64,000 bases of DNA from Flavobacteriaceae bacterium (GCA_002694465.1 NZMG01000043.1:19543-83542), one strand, 5' to 3'; positions 1 through 9,195 are shown, numbered from the stretch's first letter. The notes: generated from the letters alone by a model not told the origin. Numbers and translations: made by a program.

Positions 1-756
1 GTTAAGAAGGTGGGTTGCGAAAGAATGTCTTAAGATGTGTGGGCTCTTCTTAATCTTTTCTGATGCTTTACTAAAGTATGAATTTATAATTCGGTACACA
101 AACGTTTCATATATTTTAACTCCTTTTTTGGAAAGTAATAAAAACGGTGTGTCTTTAATGCATTCTAAACGTGCACGCACTTGCAAATATTGCTCTATAG
201 AAACTACCAAAGATGATATAAGCGGAATGATTCTTTCCTTGTTTCGCTTTCCTAAAACCTTTATTGTTTTTTGAGCTAAAGAAACATCAGATACTTTTAA
301 ATTTACCAATTCTGCACGCCGCATACCAGTGGCATAAAACAACTCTACTATAAGTTTATTGCGCAGCCCTTCAAACCCTTCTTCATGCGATAGCAATTCA
401 ATTACTTCGTTTATTTCTTTTTCTGAAAAAGGAACTTGTAGTTTTGAAGTGGTTTTTAAAGATTTGTGCTTTACTAGTGGATTCTCTTTAATTTGTTGCG
501 TCTTCAATAAAAATTTGTAGTAAGTTTTTAAAGAGGACATTTTTCGGTTTATAGTTCTATTGGAAATTCCACTATCGACCAAACTTACTATCCAACTTCG
601 TATTACACTATAGTTTACCTTTTTTATAGTATGGTAGTCATATTTAGCTGAAGCAAACGCCAAAAAGGTCTCTAAATCTTTAAGGTAGGCCGTAACGGTA
701 TGCTTAGAATAATTTTTTTCTAAAGTAAGATAATCTGTGAAATCTTTAAACGGCAT
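1..756 (-). CDS. Tyrosine recombinase, XerC/XerD type (C-terminus beyond window)
   Basis: This is a site-specific tyrosine recombinase, probably the chromosome-dimer resolvase XerC/D of Bacteroidota. The reading frame opens with ATG at 754-756 and stays open to base 1, giving 252 residues; the family is near 295, so about 45 residues with the catalytic Tyr lie outside the window. Residues 1-95 form the SAM-like core-binding domain. In the catalytic domain I see the box I Arg in ATGMRRAEL (R146), the lysine of VLGKRNKE (K170) and the HxxR motif in SPHILRHSFATHLLN (H240, R243). It is divergent from nothing nearby and sits just past the rpsU terminator. The length and intact motifs fit a housekeeping Xer protein better than an island integrase, but the latter cannot be excluded. 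Confidence 0.9.
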   Translation of the reverse strand, partial: MPFKDFTDYLTLEKNYSKHTVTAYLKDLETFLAFASAKYDYHTIKKVNYSVIRSWIVSLVDSGISNRTINRKMSSLKTYYKFLLKTQQIKENPLVKHKSLKTTSKLQVPFSEKEINEVIELLSHEEGFEGLRNKLIVELFYATGMRRAELVNLKVSDVSLAQKTIKVLGKRNKERIIPLISSLVVSIEQYLQVRARLECIKDTPFLLLSKKGVKIYETFVYRIINSYFSKASEKIKKSPHILRHSFATHLLN

Positions 757-811
757 TCAGAAGGTTAAAAGTTCAAGGTTAAAGTTACAATAAATGAGGA
801 TAGATAACATA

Positions 812-849
812 AAAAAATCCGCTGAAACATTTGCTGCTCCAGCGGATTT
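812..849 (-). terminator. Rho-independent terminator of rpsU
   Basis: Ten-base inverted repeat 815-824 / 840-849 (AAATCCGCTG and its complement) with a 15-base loop. On the minus strand it ends in a run of T residues (complement of 811-817), so it stops transcription leaving rpsU. Confidence 0.85.
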
Positions 850-870
850 ATAAATTATTAAAACTGAATA

Positions 871-1065
871 CTAAATTTCCTCAGCGTCACGTAGTCCTTG
901 AATGTACTGCGCTTTCTGAACTTGCTTTCTGCGTTTTACAGAAGGCTTAGTAAATTGTTGTCTATCTCTTAATTGACGCATAGTTCCCGTTTTGTCGAAC
1001 TTACGCTTAAAACGCTTTAGCGCTCTATCAATATTTTCTCCGTCTTTTACTGGTATTATTAACAT
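871..1065 (-). CDS. rpsU: Small ribosomal subunit protein bS21
   Basis: bS21 of the 30S subunit. The product is 64 residues, begins MLIIPVKDGENIDRALKRFK and is rich in Lys and Arg, as in the flavobacterial family. An upstream in-frame ATG at 1098 would add 11 residues that read through the ribosome binding site, so I place the start at 1065, which matches the conserved N-terminus. The gene is monocistronic with its own promoter and terminator. In Bacteroidota bS21 helps bury the anti-Shine-Dalgarno end of 16S rRNA, so the strong Shine-Dalgarno in front of this gene is notable (see separate entry). Confidence 0.95.
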   Translation of the reverse strand: MLIIPVKDGENIDRALKRFKRKFDKTGTMRQLRDRQQFTKPSVKRRKQVQKAQYIQGLRDAEEI

Positions 1066-1070
1066 AGTGT

Positions 1071-1103
1071 CATCACCTCCTCTCTTTAGGGACGGCAAAT
1101 ATA
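1071..1103 (-). promoter_or_regulatory. rpsU promoter -7 box and unusually strong Shine-Dalgarno
   Basis: The minus strand at 1103-1096 reads TATATTTG, an exact match to the Bacteroidota -7 consensus TAnnTTTG. Between it and the start codon lies GAGGAGGTGATG (1082-1071), which can pair over at least nine bases with the usual AUCACCUCC end of 16S rRNA. Such a site is rare in this phylum, where most genes lack Shine-Dalgarno sequences; it also decides the start at 1065. Confidence 0.8.
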
Positions 1104-1144
1104 AAAAGTAATTTATAATTAGCGTAAAATAAAATGCAAAAAGT

Positions 1145-2572
1145 TTATTCCTTAAATAATGAAGCCCGTTTACTTAAATCCCTAATGAGTTTTTCTTCTT
1201 CGGCACTTTCAAGTAACACATTATAGTTTCTCCAAAATCCTTCATTGTATGGCCTTGGTGCAAAAATATCTGAAGACCATTCTTTTTGCAATGATTCTGA
1301 AATAACTTCTGGATCTTGAATGACTTCTGAAAATAGAATCTCCTGAATGGTATAATAATACTGTTCGTCTTTATCAATGCCCTGCTCCTCTTCATTCTTC
1401 TCTCTATCCGAAGATCGATCCCCAATGTTCACCAATTTTGGTGTTTCGTAATACAAATAACTTGGGTACATTTTATCATTGTATTCCCTATATGTTATAA
1501 CAAGTTTATGATTTACATTCGTATCAAAAAGGCTTTTGCTTCTTCTTTTTTGCACATCAGAAGCTGCAACGAGTTCGTATTCCAATTTTTTGACCGCGTA
1601 ATTATCATAATAAATATAGATCCACCCTTTGGCTTCGAAGCCTTCGTTGTAAACATTTTCAGTATTCAAGCCAACAAAATCTTTACTTTTTGTGATCCTT
1701 ATTTTGTACAATTTTCGGCCATCATCCACTAAGATAGTATCCAACACAAATTGATGCTTGTCTAGCATTCCTTTTCCAAACAATGCATCGCGAGTGTTGG
1801 AATTACGAATTAAATTTAGTTGTCCTTTAAACAAATTTTCAACACCGGTAAGTCTACTATCATTCCATTTAATGGCATTGACTAAGGTTTTGGTTTTAAT
1901 GGTATCTCTAAGAAGATTTTTTGACCTCAACTTTTTATTTCCACCGTGATAGCGCAGATAGGATGCATACGCAAAGAGACTATCCACATCACGTAAATCG
2001 TAACTCTTTCGGTTTTCATCAACGTTTATTTTTAAGTTCTTTCTAGATCCTGAAGCAAAACTAGAATCATATAGGGTAAGCGCACTTTCAATAAGCCATT
2101 TGTATTCTTTTTTGTTTCGCTCTCTATGTCTTAAAAATCCCTTTTGAAGATAGGGCCCATCTGGCATATTGCGATCCAATCTTTCCATGGCTCTTACCAC
2201 TATTCCGTTACCATCGGTGGGTCTAGGATCGGCAACAATAAGTACTTCATCCAATGAGGCAATATCCTCTTCCAAAAATACCTCTTGGGTATTATCAAAT
2301 TCACTTACCAAGGTTTTAAAGCTTTTAAAGCCAATGGAAGAAATTACCAAAGTATCATTCTTGTGCTCCTGCGGAACCAACAACACAAACTTTCCATCAA
2401 TGTTACTCACCGTACCTATGGTCGAATTTTGCACGTACACACTAGCGCTTTCTATAGGCTCGAAGGTTAAAAAATCTGAAATTTTGCTTTTGATTTCAAT
2501 TTGCCCATAAGTATTTATAAAGAATAGGCTTATGAATAAAGTTAAGAAATGCTTAGAATAACGATACTTCAT
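1145..2572 (-). CDS. Carboxypeptidase-regulatory-like domain protein, secreted or outer-membrane
   Basis: A 475-residue envelope protein of unknown function. A signal peptide covers about residues 1-23 (ending NTYGQ). Residues 25 to about 112 form a carboxypeptidase D regulatory-like beta-sandwich, with the typical SASVYVQNSTIGTVSNIDGK stretch and closing LDEVLIVA, as found at the N-terminus of TonB-dependent receptors and in DUF5686-like proteins. The remainder, rich in aromatic and charged residues, has no motif I can name and no visible sorting domain. It follows the promoter region of rpsU on the same strand but is upstream of that gene's promoter and seems to be a single-gene unit. Confidence 0.7.
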   Translation of the reverse strand: MKYRYSKHFLTLFISLFFINTYGQIEIKSKISDFLTFEPIESASVYVQNSTIGTVSNIDGKFVLLVPQEHKNDTLVISSIGFKSFKTLVSEFDNTQEVFLEEDIASLDEVLIVADPRPTDGNGIVVRAMERLDRNMPDGPYLQKGFLRHRERNKKEYKWLIESALTLYDSSFASGSRKNLKINVDENRKSYDLRDVDSLFAYASYLRYHGGNKKLRSKNLLRDTIKTKTLVNAIKWNDSRLTGVENLFKGQLNLIRNSNTRDALFGKGMLDKHQFVLDTILVDDGRKLYKIRITKSKDFVGLNTENVYNEGFEAKGWIYIYYDNYAVKKLEYELVAASDVQKRRSKSLFDTNVNHKLVITYREYNDKMYPSYLYYETPKLVNIGDRSSDREKNEEEQGIDKDEQYYYTIQEILFSEVIQDPEVISESLQKEWSSDIFAPRPYNEGFWRNYNVLLESAEEEKLIRDLSKRASLFKE

Positions 2573-2600
2573 CTTTAAAGTTTAAGTTGTTAGTAGGTCG

Positions 2601-3767
2601 TTAGGTTGCTGGTTTATATGTTTTACCATCAATTACCATTTTGGCTATAATCTCTCTCAAAATCTCCGATGTGCCACCACCAATAGGACCTAGTCTACTA
2701 TCACGCAATAACCTTGCCATTGGGTAGTCCTCCATATAGCCATAGCCTCCTAAAAGTTGCAGACACTCGTAAGCAACCTCATCGGCTACTTTGGTAGAAA
2801 ATAGTTTCGACATAGTAGCTTCTTTCACCACATATTGTCCTTCTCCTAAACTCTTAGCCACATTATAATTAAAGGTTTTAGAAATTTCAACTTCTGTTGA
2901 CAAATCTGCCACTTTATGCCGTAAGGCTTGAAATTTTGAAATACTCTGTCCAAAAGCCATACGGTCTTTCATATATTGAATAGTATATTCCAACGCCCAT
3001 TCACTTCTTGCGTGTGCATTAATCCCCATCACCAATCGCTCTAATGCAAAGTGTTGCATAATGTAAGGGAAACCCATATTTTCTTCTCCCATTAAGTTTT
3101 CCACAGGAATTTTGACATTGTCAAATGCTATTTCACCAGTGTCACTTGCTCGCCATCCCAATTTATCCAGTTTTGTGGCAGAAACACCCGGAGTTTCTCT
3201 ATCTATTACAAATATGCTTATACCTTTATTCCCAAGTTCGGGTTTGGTTTTAGCTGCTACAATTAAATAATCGCTATACACCCCATTTGTAATAAACGTT
3301 TTTGAACCGTTAATTATATAATGGTTTCCATCTTTTACCGCTGTAGAACGCATCCCACTTACATCACTTCCTCCAAAGGGTTCCGTAATGCAAAGACAGC
3401 CCATTTTTTCACCAGAAATACTAGGTGCTAAATACTTTTCTTTTTGAGCTTCATTTCCTTCCTTTTCAAGATGCGTCATGGCCAAATAGGTATGTGCCCA
3501 CATGGCTGCAGCAAAACCACCACTATTTAATCGTTGCATTTCTTCAAGGAAAATAACCATGTAGAAAATGTCTAAATTTAATCCGCCATATTTCTCCGGA
3601 TAGGAAATTCCGAAATAGCCCATTTCGCCCATTTTTTTCCATATAAAACGGTCTATGATCCCAGATTCTTCCCAGGCATCAATATGTGGAGCTACTTCCT
3701 TCTGAAGGAAATCACGAAAAGTCTTTCTAAAATATTGATGTTCTTCAGTAAAATATTGATCATTCAT
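2601..3767 (-). CDS. Acyl-CoA dehydrogenase (isovaleryl/long-chain type active site)
   Basis: FAD-dependent alpha,beta-dehydrogenation of an acyl-CoA thioester, 388 residues, the usual length. The family signature CLCITEPFGGSDVSGM (about 124-139) and the FAD-binding region QLLGGYGYMEDYPMARLLRD are present. At the position of the medium-chain enzyme's catalytic Glu there is glycine (PIGGGTSEI, 361-369). A Glu is instead present at E243 in HFALERLVMG, the location used by isovaleryl-CoA and long-chain enzymes. This suggests a branched-chain or long-chain substrate, possibly in leucine or fatty-acid breakdown; the exact substrate is not determined. Neighbours give no pathway context. Confidence 0.88.
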   Translation of the reverse strand: MNDQYFTEEHQYFRKTFRDFLQKEVAPHIDAWEESGIIDRFIWKKMGEMGYFGISYPEKYGGLNLDIFYMVIFLEEMQRLNSGGFAAAMWAHTYLAMTHLEKEGNEAQKEKYLAPSISGEKMGCLCITEPFGGSDVSGMRSTAVKDGNHYIINGSKTFITNGVYSDYLIVAAKTKPELGNKGISIFVIDRETPGVSATKLDKLGWRASDTGEIAFDNVKIPVENLMGEENMGFPYIMQHFALERLVMGINAHARSEWALEYTIQYMKDRMAFGQSISKFQALRHKVADLSTEVEISKTFNYNVAKSLGEGQYVVKEATMSKLFSTKVADEVAYECLQLLGGYGYMEDYPMARLLRDSRLGPIGGGTSEILREIIAKMVIDGKTYKPAT

Positions 3768-3815
3768 CTATTTGGTCGCTTTAAAAGTCTTCAATTCCCC
3801 GAAGCTTTTGGGAAA

Positions 3816-4694
3816 TTATTCAGCTAGCAAATATAGTTTAATTAGCTGTAATTTTTGAACGGTAATTCCTTCAATTTTCGATAATTCATTCAAATCCGCA
3901 ATCCCATTTCGCAAATGAACGAATTCCCAAATATCTTTTGCTAGTGCAAACGAAATACCAGGAAGTGTTGCAATATCTGAAGCCGACGAATGATTGATAT
4001 TCATTTTTTGAATTTCTTTGGGTGATTTTACAGTAAACTTATTTAGAGCTCTGTGTACTACCGAAGCATCTAAACCATACACAAAATAAAGCTGGACATC
4101 ATCTGTAAACCCGCCCAATTTGCTACGATATTCAATGATTCGATTGCTTAGGGCATCACCTATACCACTTACTTCCATGAACTGTTCTTTTGAGGCCTTG
4201 TTTAAATCTGTTTTTTCAGAAAATGATAGCACTTTATTATAGGAATTTGTCTTAGTATTCCTTTTGGGATGGGTTACCCACTCTGGAAATTTAAAATAGG
4301 GACTTATTGAGTCCAACCATTTTTGGTTTACTCCTGTAACTTTCTTAAAATCTGAAACTGAATTGATCCACTTACCCTCATCTCTAAAAGCCTTTAGTTT
4401 GTCATATTCTTCTGTTCTCATTCCTAACGTGTACGCTTTAAAATCTGTAATGAAATTAGGATTAAAAGGGTATAATTTGGGTTTTCTTTTATGAAGTTCA
4501 ACCTTACGAAGTGAATCCATTTCTTTTTGAAGTATCAAAACTTGAGGATTGTCTATTATGAAGGAAGATTCAGAAGAAAAACTAAAGAAATAATTAAGAT
4601 AAATAAGCAGTATAATTAGTAACGACAAAAGTAAAATCCCACTTTGCTCGCTTCGAGTGAACCGAAAGTGGGATTTTAAAAAATTTTGAAACAT
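3816..4694 (-). CDS. Helix-hairpin-helix (ComEA-like) membrane-anchored protein
   Basis: A 292-residue protein with one N-terminal membrane segment (about 18-40) followed by three helix-hairpin-helix regions: about 77-134, 162-210 (TDLNKASKEQFMEVSGIGDA) and 231-290 (NINHSSASDIATLPGISFAL). Such repeats bind DNA non-specifically in ComEA, the DNA-uptake receptor, and the N-terminal anchor would place them outside the cytoplasmic membrane. Flavobacterial genomes carry related proteins whose role in DNA uptake is unproven. The start codon lies inside a possible mRNA hairpin (4694-4700 pairing with 4720-4726). Confidence 0.8.
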   Translation of the reverse strand: MFQNFLKSHFRFTRSEQSGILLLSLLIILLIYLNYFFSFSSESSFIIDNPQVLILQKEMDSLRKVELHKRKPKLYPFNPNFITDFKAYTLGMRTEEYDKLKAFRDEGKWINSVSDFKKVTGVNQKWLDSISPYFKFPEWVTHPKRNTKTNSYNKVLSFSEKTDLNKASKEQFMEVSGIGDALSNRIIEYRSKLGGFTDDVQLYFVYGLDASVVHRALNKFTVKSPKEIQKMNINHSSASDIATLPGISFALAKDIWEFVHLRNGIADLNELSKIEGITVQKLQLIKLYLLAE

Positions 4695-4752
4695 AACTCC
4701 ACATTTTAAATGCTAACGGGGAGTTAATGCACTATAAATTTAAAAAAATATT

Positions 4753-6456
4753 TTAATCTTTTAAAGCATCTCTTTTCAATTTAATAGCATCGAGATAACG
4801 ATTTAATTGTTTTTTAACAACTGGGAATAAGAAGTATAATCCTATCATATTAGGGAATACCATTGCAAAAATCATTGCATCAGAGAAATCCCAAATAGAT
4901 TGCATACTTGCTGCAGCACCTATAACGATAAAAGTTAAGAATAAAATTTTATACACTAAATCGGCTGTTTTTCCTCTTCCAAAAAGGAATTTCCATGATT
5001 GCAATCCATAATACGACCAAGAAATCATCGTTGAAACTGCAAATAGCACCACTGCAATGGTTAGGAAAATATTTGAGTAAGGAATAAACTCTGCAAATGC
5101 TTTGGATGTTATTCCAGCTCCTTCGTAAGAAATACCATCTATGATAGCAACGCCTTCACCTGTTATATCTCCGTATTCAAAATAACCGCCAAAATTAAAT
5201 ATTACAATAACCAATGCTGTCATCGTACAAATAACTACAGTATCGATAAAAGGCTCTAACAAGGCTACTAATCCTTCACTAGCCGAATATTTAGTGCGTA
5301 CCGCAGAGTGAGCAATGGAAGCAGAACCTGCCCCAGCCTCGTTTGAGAACGCCGCTCGTTTAAATCCAACTAATAATACCCCAATTAAACTACCCACACC
5401 AATTGCGGTAGGATTAAAAGCTTCCTTGACAATTAGCGCAATTGCATCATCCAATAATCCAAAATTACTAAAGATGATATATAAACATGCCAATATATAA
5501 AATACCGCCATAAAAGGGACTACTTTTTCGGTAACAGATGCAATTCGCTTAATACCACCAATAATGATAATACCTACAAAGAATGCAAGCACTAATCCTA
5601 TAATGGTTCCAGCCATAGTGCTTTCAGTTCCAAACATTTCTTTAAGTACTATGGTCGCCTGATTTGATTGGGCTGCATTACCTCCTCCAAAAGATCCTCC
5701 AATACAGAAAATAGCAAAGAATACCGCAGCTATTTTACCAAGGGTAGCAAATCCTTTTTCTTTAAGTCCTTTGGTTAAGTAATACATAGGTCCACCATAC
5801 ACAGTTCCATCTTCACCAACATCTCTATATTGAACTCCAAGTGTACATTCAACAAATTTGGTAGACATTCCTAATAGTCCACAAACAATCATCCAAAAAG
5901 TAGCTCCTGGACCTCCCAAAGCAATAGCCAAAGCAACACCCGCAATATTTCCATTACCAACAGTACCTGAAACAGCTGTTGCCAATGCTTGAAAATGGGA
6001 TACTTCACCATCACTACTTTCATCACGAATGGTATCCCTAATATCTCCATCTATGGCCAATTCATCATCAAGAGTTCCAATATGGTGGTCGATATCTTCC
6101 ACCTTATTCATATCGACTCCTTGGGCAATCCCATCTTCACCGTACAATATTTTAGCTCCATGTTTTTCAATATCTTCATACTTTCCTCGCACAGTGTTAA
6201 TTGCTTTTCCAAAAAACCGAATATTTGGAAATCCAAAATAAATGGTAAAGAAAGCCGCACTACCTACCAAAAGCACAATGATAAATGGCACATTGGGATA
6301 CACTTCAAAAAAGATGACATTAGAAAAGAAACTAGAAATAGGAGCAAATGCTTGATCTATCTTTTGGTCTATACCAATTTCTTCAGTGGCAGTTTCTTGC
6401 GCAAAAGTTACTAATGGAATAATAAAACTTAGAATGGAAAGAAGGAATTTCTTCAT
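4753..6456 (-). CDS. Sodium/alanine (AGCS family) amino-acid symporter
   Basis: A 567-residue inner-membrane carrier that couples Na+ to uptake of alanine or glycine. It begins with a hydrophobic, signal-like segment and has about ten transmembrane helices. Typical AGCS stretches are visible: VSGTVGNGNIAGVALAIALG, GPMYYLTKGL, GGNAAQSNQA and AAFSNEAGAGSASIAHSA. An acidic insertion (about residues 95-150: EDGIAQGVDMNKVEDIDHH and following) separates the first helix pair from the core, as in other Bacteroidota members that are longer than the E. coli type. It is a single gene with about 100 bp of non-coding sequence upstream. Confidence 0.9.
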   Translation of the reverse strand: MKKFLLSILSFIIPLVTFAQETATEEIGIDQKIDQAFAPISSFFSNVIFFEVYPNVPFIIVLLVGSAAFFTIYFGFPNIRFFGKAINTVRGKYEDIEKHGAKILYGEDGIAQGVDMNKVEDIDHHIGTLDDELAIDGDIRDTIRDESSDGEVSHFQALATAVSGTVGNGNIAGVALAIALGGPGATFWMIVCGLLGMSTKFVECTLGVQYRDVGEDGTVYGGPMYYLTKGLKEKGFATLGKIAAVFFAIFCIGGSFGGGNAAQSNQATIVLKEMFGTESTMAGTIIGLVLAFFVGIIIIGGIKRIASVTEKVVPFMAVFYILACLYIIFSNFGLLDDAIALIVKEAFNPTAIGVGSLIGVLLVGFKRAAFSNEAGAGSASIAHSAVRTKYSASEGLVALLEPFIDTVVICTMTALVIVIFNFGGYFEYGDITGEGVAIIDGISYEGAGITSKAFAEFIPYSNIFLTIAVVLFAVSTMISWSYYGLQSWKFLFGRGKTADLVYKILFLTFIVIGAAASMQSIWDFSDAMIFAMVFPNMIGLYFLFPVVKKQLNRYLDAIKLKRDALKD

Positions 6457-6553
6457 GATGGGTTTTTTAGTTAGTATTTAGTTTTTCAGCACAGCAAGAT
6501 GCTAAAAAAAATAGCTTTTTCAAATTTTTACTGCGTATTAATTACCGTATATC

Positions 6554-7564
6554 CTAAACTTGGTACTGCGCTTTTAAATTTTCAATCTGATTTGGTCGTC
6601 CAATTAAAATTAATTTTGAATCTTTTTTCAAAACTAAGGAAGGTTCTGGGTTAACAATATACTCCCCTTCTGGGGTTTTATACCCAATAATAGAACATCC
6701 TGTTTTTTTTCGAAGATCTAAATCTTTTATAGCTTGTTCCTTTCCACTTGGACACACTTTTTCAAACGGGATTTGTTCTACATTTATGCTGTCTTCTTCT
6801 CCAGAAACCGTAAGATTATCTAAAAACTCAACCAAATCTGGGACTACTACCAAGGATGCCATATGGTCTCCTCCTATTTTGTCTGGCATGATGACATTAT
6901 CGGCCCCAGCTAACTTCAATTTTTTATAACTGGTTTCTTCTGTAGCACGGCTAATTATTTTTAAATCTTTATTAATCTGTCGTGCAGAAAGCACTACAAA
7001 AAGGTTATCTGCATCACTGGGCAACGCCGAAATTAACGTAGCGGCTCTTTCAATCCCTGCTTTTATTAGGACTTCATCTTCATTTGCGTTTCCTGTTACA
7101 AATAGATGGTCTTCATCCGAAAAGCGTTCTACTACCTCTTCATTTTTTTCTACAACAACATAATCCTTATTATAAGCTTCTAATTTTTGTACCGCCTGCA
7201 TTCCGTTTCTTCCAAAACCACAAATAATAACATGATTGTGAAGTTTGTCTATTCTTTGTTGCACTTTTCTTTGTCTTAAATTACCTATATTACTCTTACT
7301 TAAAATATATTCGGAAATTACACTTATTGCATACCCAACGATAAAGATACTTGAAAGAATAAGAAATGAAGTAAAAATCTTTTCTGAAGCACTCATGGGG
7401 TGTAGCTCTCCAAAACCCACCGTGGTTATCGTAATGACCGTCATATAGACAGCATCTATCCACAAATAATCAAACAGAAATTTAAACCCTAAAATCCCCA
7501 TAAAAAAAACGAGGATCAACAATCCTAAAGCTCCTGTAAATCTTGAATGAAAAAACCTACTCAT
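6554..7564 (-). CDS. Potassium channel with RCK (TrkA-N/TrkA-C) domains
   Basis: A 336-residue ligand-gated K+ channel subunit. Two membrane helices flank the selectivity filter TVGFG (48-52). A cytoplasmic TrkA-N Rossmann domain starts near 108 with HVIICGFGRNG, the nucleotide-binding glycine motif, and a TrkA-C domain occupies about 250-336. Related channels open in response to Ca2+ or nucleotides; the ligand here is unknown. The start overlaps the stop of the PspC-domain gene by four bases, so the two are translated together from one message. Confidence 0.9.
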   Translation of the reverse strand: MSRFFHSRFTGALGLLILVFFMGILGFKFLFDYLWIDAVYMTVITITTVGFGELHPMSASEKIFTSFLILSSIFIVGYAISVISEYILSKSNIGNLRQRKVQQRIDKLHNHVIICGFGRNGMQAVQKLEAYNKDYVVVEKNEEVVERFSDEDHLFVTGNANEDEVLIKAGIERAATLISALPSDADNLFVVLSARQINKDLKIISRATEETSYKKLKLAGADNVIMPDKIGGDHMASLVVVPDLVEFLDNLTVSGEEDSINVEQIPFEKVCPSGKEQAIKDLDLRKKTGCSIIGYKTPEGEYIVNPEPSLVLKKDSKLILIGRPNQIENLKAQYQV

Positions 7565-7791
7565 AAATCGAAAACCGAACTTCTCTTAGTGTAAACTAAA
7601 TCTTTAATCTTAAGCCAAAAAGCCAATACCAAATATAAAGCAAATCCAGCCCCGAAGGTTGCAAAGGATACATAAATAAAAGACAGTCGAACTGTCTTAG
7701 CGCGCATCCCCAATCGCTCCGCCAATCGAGAACTTACATAAAAACCTCTTTTTTCGAAGTAATGACGTATGTTATAAACCATTTGAAGCAT
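7561..7791 (-). CDS. PspC-domain small membrane protein
   Basis: A 76-residue protein with the PspC fold: a short amphipathic N-terminal part (FEKRGFYVSSRLAERLGM), then RLSFIYVSFATFGAGFALYL, a membrane helix, then a basic end. PspC in other bacteria senses envelope stress with PspA; no pspA is visible here. It is the first gene of a two-gene unit with the K+ channel (four-base overlap), so a role in the membrane state or regulation of that channel is an inference. This entry is short but the motif is clear. Confidence 0.8.
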   Translation of the reverse strand: MLQMVYNIRHYFEKRGFYVSSRLAERLGMRAKTVRLSFIYVSFATFGAGFALYLVLAFWLKIKDLVYTKRSSVFDL

Positions 7792-7827
7792 GGATGCAAA
7801 ATACTACATTTTTAAAGAATAAAAACG

Positions 7828-9099
7828 CTAGGATTTTAAAATATAATTCCCCACTTCACATTGCATACAACGGTATTTATTGCAGTATTCATTCTTTAAT
7901 TGCAGTAATGCTTGACTATGCCAAGCCGAATTTTCAATAGTTCTTAATGCCTGAAACTTTGTGATAGTTCTATTATTTTCAATGGGTAATGAAAGGGCTA
8001 AATCAATTAATTCTTCTGAAATGTCTTTCCCTTGTTGCGACTCATAAGCAAACTTTAATGGAATAATAGTATTGATTATGAACAAATCTATTACTCCTTT
8101 AGTAATACTCTTTTTTCGTTTTGTGGAAGTGATTTCAAAATTGTAGTGTGCATCCCAATATTCACTAGCAGCAACATTAAAAAGGTCGTAAAATTGTTCT
8201 TTGGTGGATGCTTCCATTACTTTTGAAAAAAGATGCGTATTGCCAGACCATAAAGTAGCTAATTGAGACAATCGTATGGTGGGAAAATTTGGAGGTCTAA
8301 GTCTAAAAAATTTTGAAGGAATCACCCCAACATTCGAGATTTTATACATGGTCTTAGAATACTCATAACTATCTTTCAATAAACCAAAATATCTTCCTCC
8401 TTTTTCAATTTCCAACAAGCCAGCTTGCCCAAAAAGCAGGGCTTCCAATTTCAATAAATTTCCGCCGCATTTCTTAATAATAGCATAATCTATAGATTTG
8501 GCGACACTATAAAACGAATCTGCATTTAACTTAAGCCCGAAGTTTTTTGACAGCATATAAAACATAACGGCTTCCCAATTATTTTGGGTTTCAGAAAGCT
8601 CCTGTAAAATAAGGGTTGTTTTTTTCTGAAGCCGCTCTACAAACAATCGCCAAAACCAACTTTGAAGAATAAAATCATCCACCCTTCCAAAATCATTCTC
8701 ACAGGAAATAAATTGTTTTGTTTTTGAAAATAATTGACGGTATTGCAACAACGTTCTTTGCTCCACAATGTCTTTTACTTCTAGGGTTGGCAATACACTA
8801 TTATCATTTCTAAAAATAGCTACATCGTGCTCCCATACCAAATGCAGTATTACATTATCATAATTTGAATCTTTTTCGTGTTGATGGGCATACCAATCTG
8901 AAGACTTTATATGAATTTCTATATTCCCAACCCACAATTGTCCATCAATTTCTACATGCGCCAAAAGGAAATCGGGACCAGCATCCTGATTATGATGACC
9001 TACTTGTAAAACCTTGATGGGTTTTATGTCTGTTGTAAATAAATTAACTGTAGAAAATTTTTGAAATTTCCACAGATAATGAAGAAAATCCTCCTTCAT
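7828..9099 (-). CDS. DUF2851 family protein
   Basis: A 423-residue protein conserved across Bacteroidota and annotated only as DUF2851. The N-terminal part carries PDFLLAHVEIDGQLWVGNIE followed by EIHIKSSDW (about residues 39-68), a pattern that resembles a restriction-nuclease-like core (acidic residue, then E-x-H/K). The C-terminus has two pairs of cysteines (CNKY, CMQCEVG). No signal peptide or membrane segment is seen, so it is cytoplasmic. Function is unknown; a nuclease role is a guess from the motif spacing. Confidence 0.75.
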   Translation of the reverse strand: MKEDFLHYLWKFQKFSTVNLFTTDIKPIKVLQVGHHNQDAGPDFLLAHVEIDGQLWVGNIEIHIKSSDWYAHQHEKDSNYDNVILHLVWEHDVAIFRNDNSVLPTLEVKDIVEQRTLLQYRQLFSKTKQFISCENDFGRVDDFILQSWFWRLFVERLQKKTTLILQELSETQNNWEAVMFYMLSKNFGLKLNADSFYSVAKSIDYAIIKKCGGNLLKLEALLFGQAGLLEIEKGGRYFGLLKDSYEYSKTMYKISNVGVIPSKFFRLRPPNFPTIRLSQLATLWSGNTHLFSKVMEASTKEQFYDLFNVAASEYWDAHYNFEITSTKRKKSITKGVIDLFIINTIIPLKFAYESQQGKDISEELIDLALSLPIENNRTITKFQALRTIENSAWHSQALLQLKNEYCNKYRCMQCEVGNYILKS

Positions 9100-9142
9100 G
9101 AGAGTTTAATATAGGGGGGAGTTATTCTGCGGAAGTCTAAAA

Positions 9143-9176
9143 ATAAAAAAACCTCTCCAATTCTGGGAGGCTTTTC
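9143..9176 (-). terminator. Terminator of the cysteine synthase-like gene
   Basis: CCTC (9152-9155) pairs with GAGG (9167-9170) and CCA (9157-9159) with TGG (9164-9166), with one bulged base and a four-base loop. On the minus strand it is followed by seven T residues. Confidence 0.8.
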
Positions 9177-9195
9177 TTACATATTTTGATTATTG

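Noticed and set aside
35..274. Plus-strand open frame of 79 codons at the window start
   Set aside because: It is antisense to the tyrosine recombinase, whose motifs are clear on the minus strand.
1..756. Tyrosine recombinase as integrase of a genomic island with att site at ssrA
   Set aside because: It lies 53 kb from ssrA, has the size and motifs of housekeeping Xer proteins and is next to rpsU, so a link to the ssrA repeat is not supported.
1066..1098. Eleven-residue extension of bS21
   Set aside because: It would be translated from the Shine-Dalgarno itself; bS21 of the family begins with the residues at 1065.
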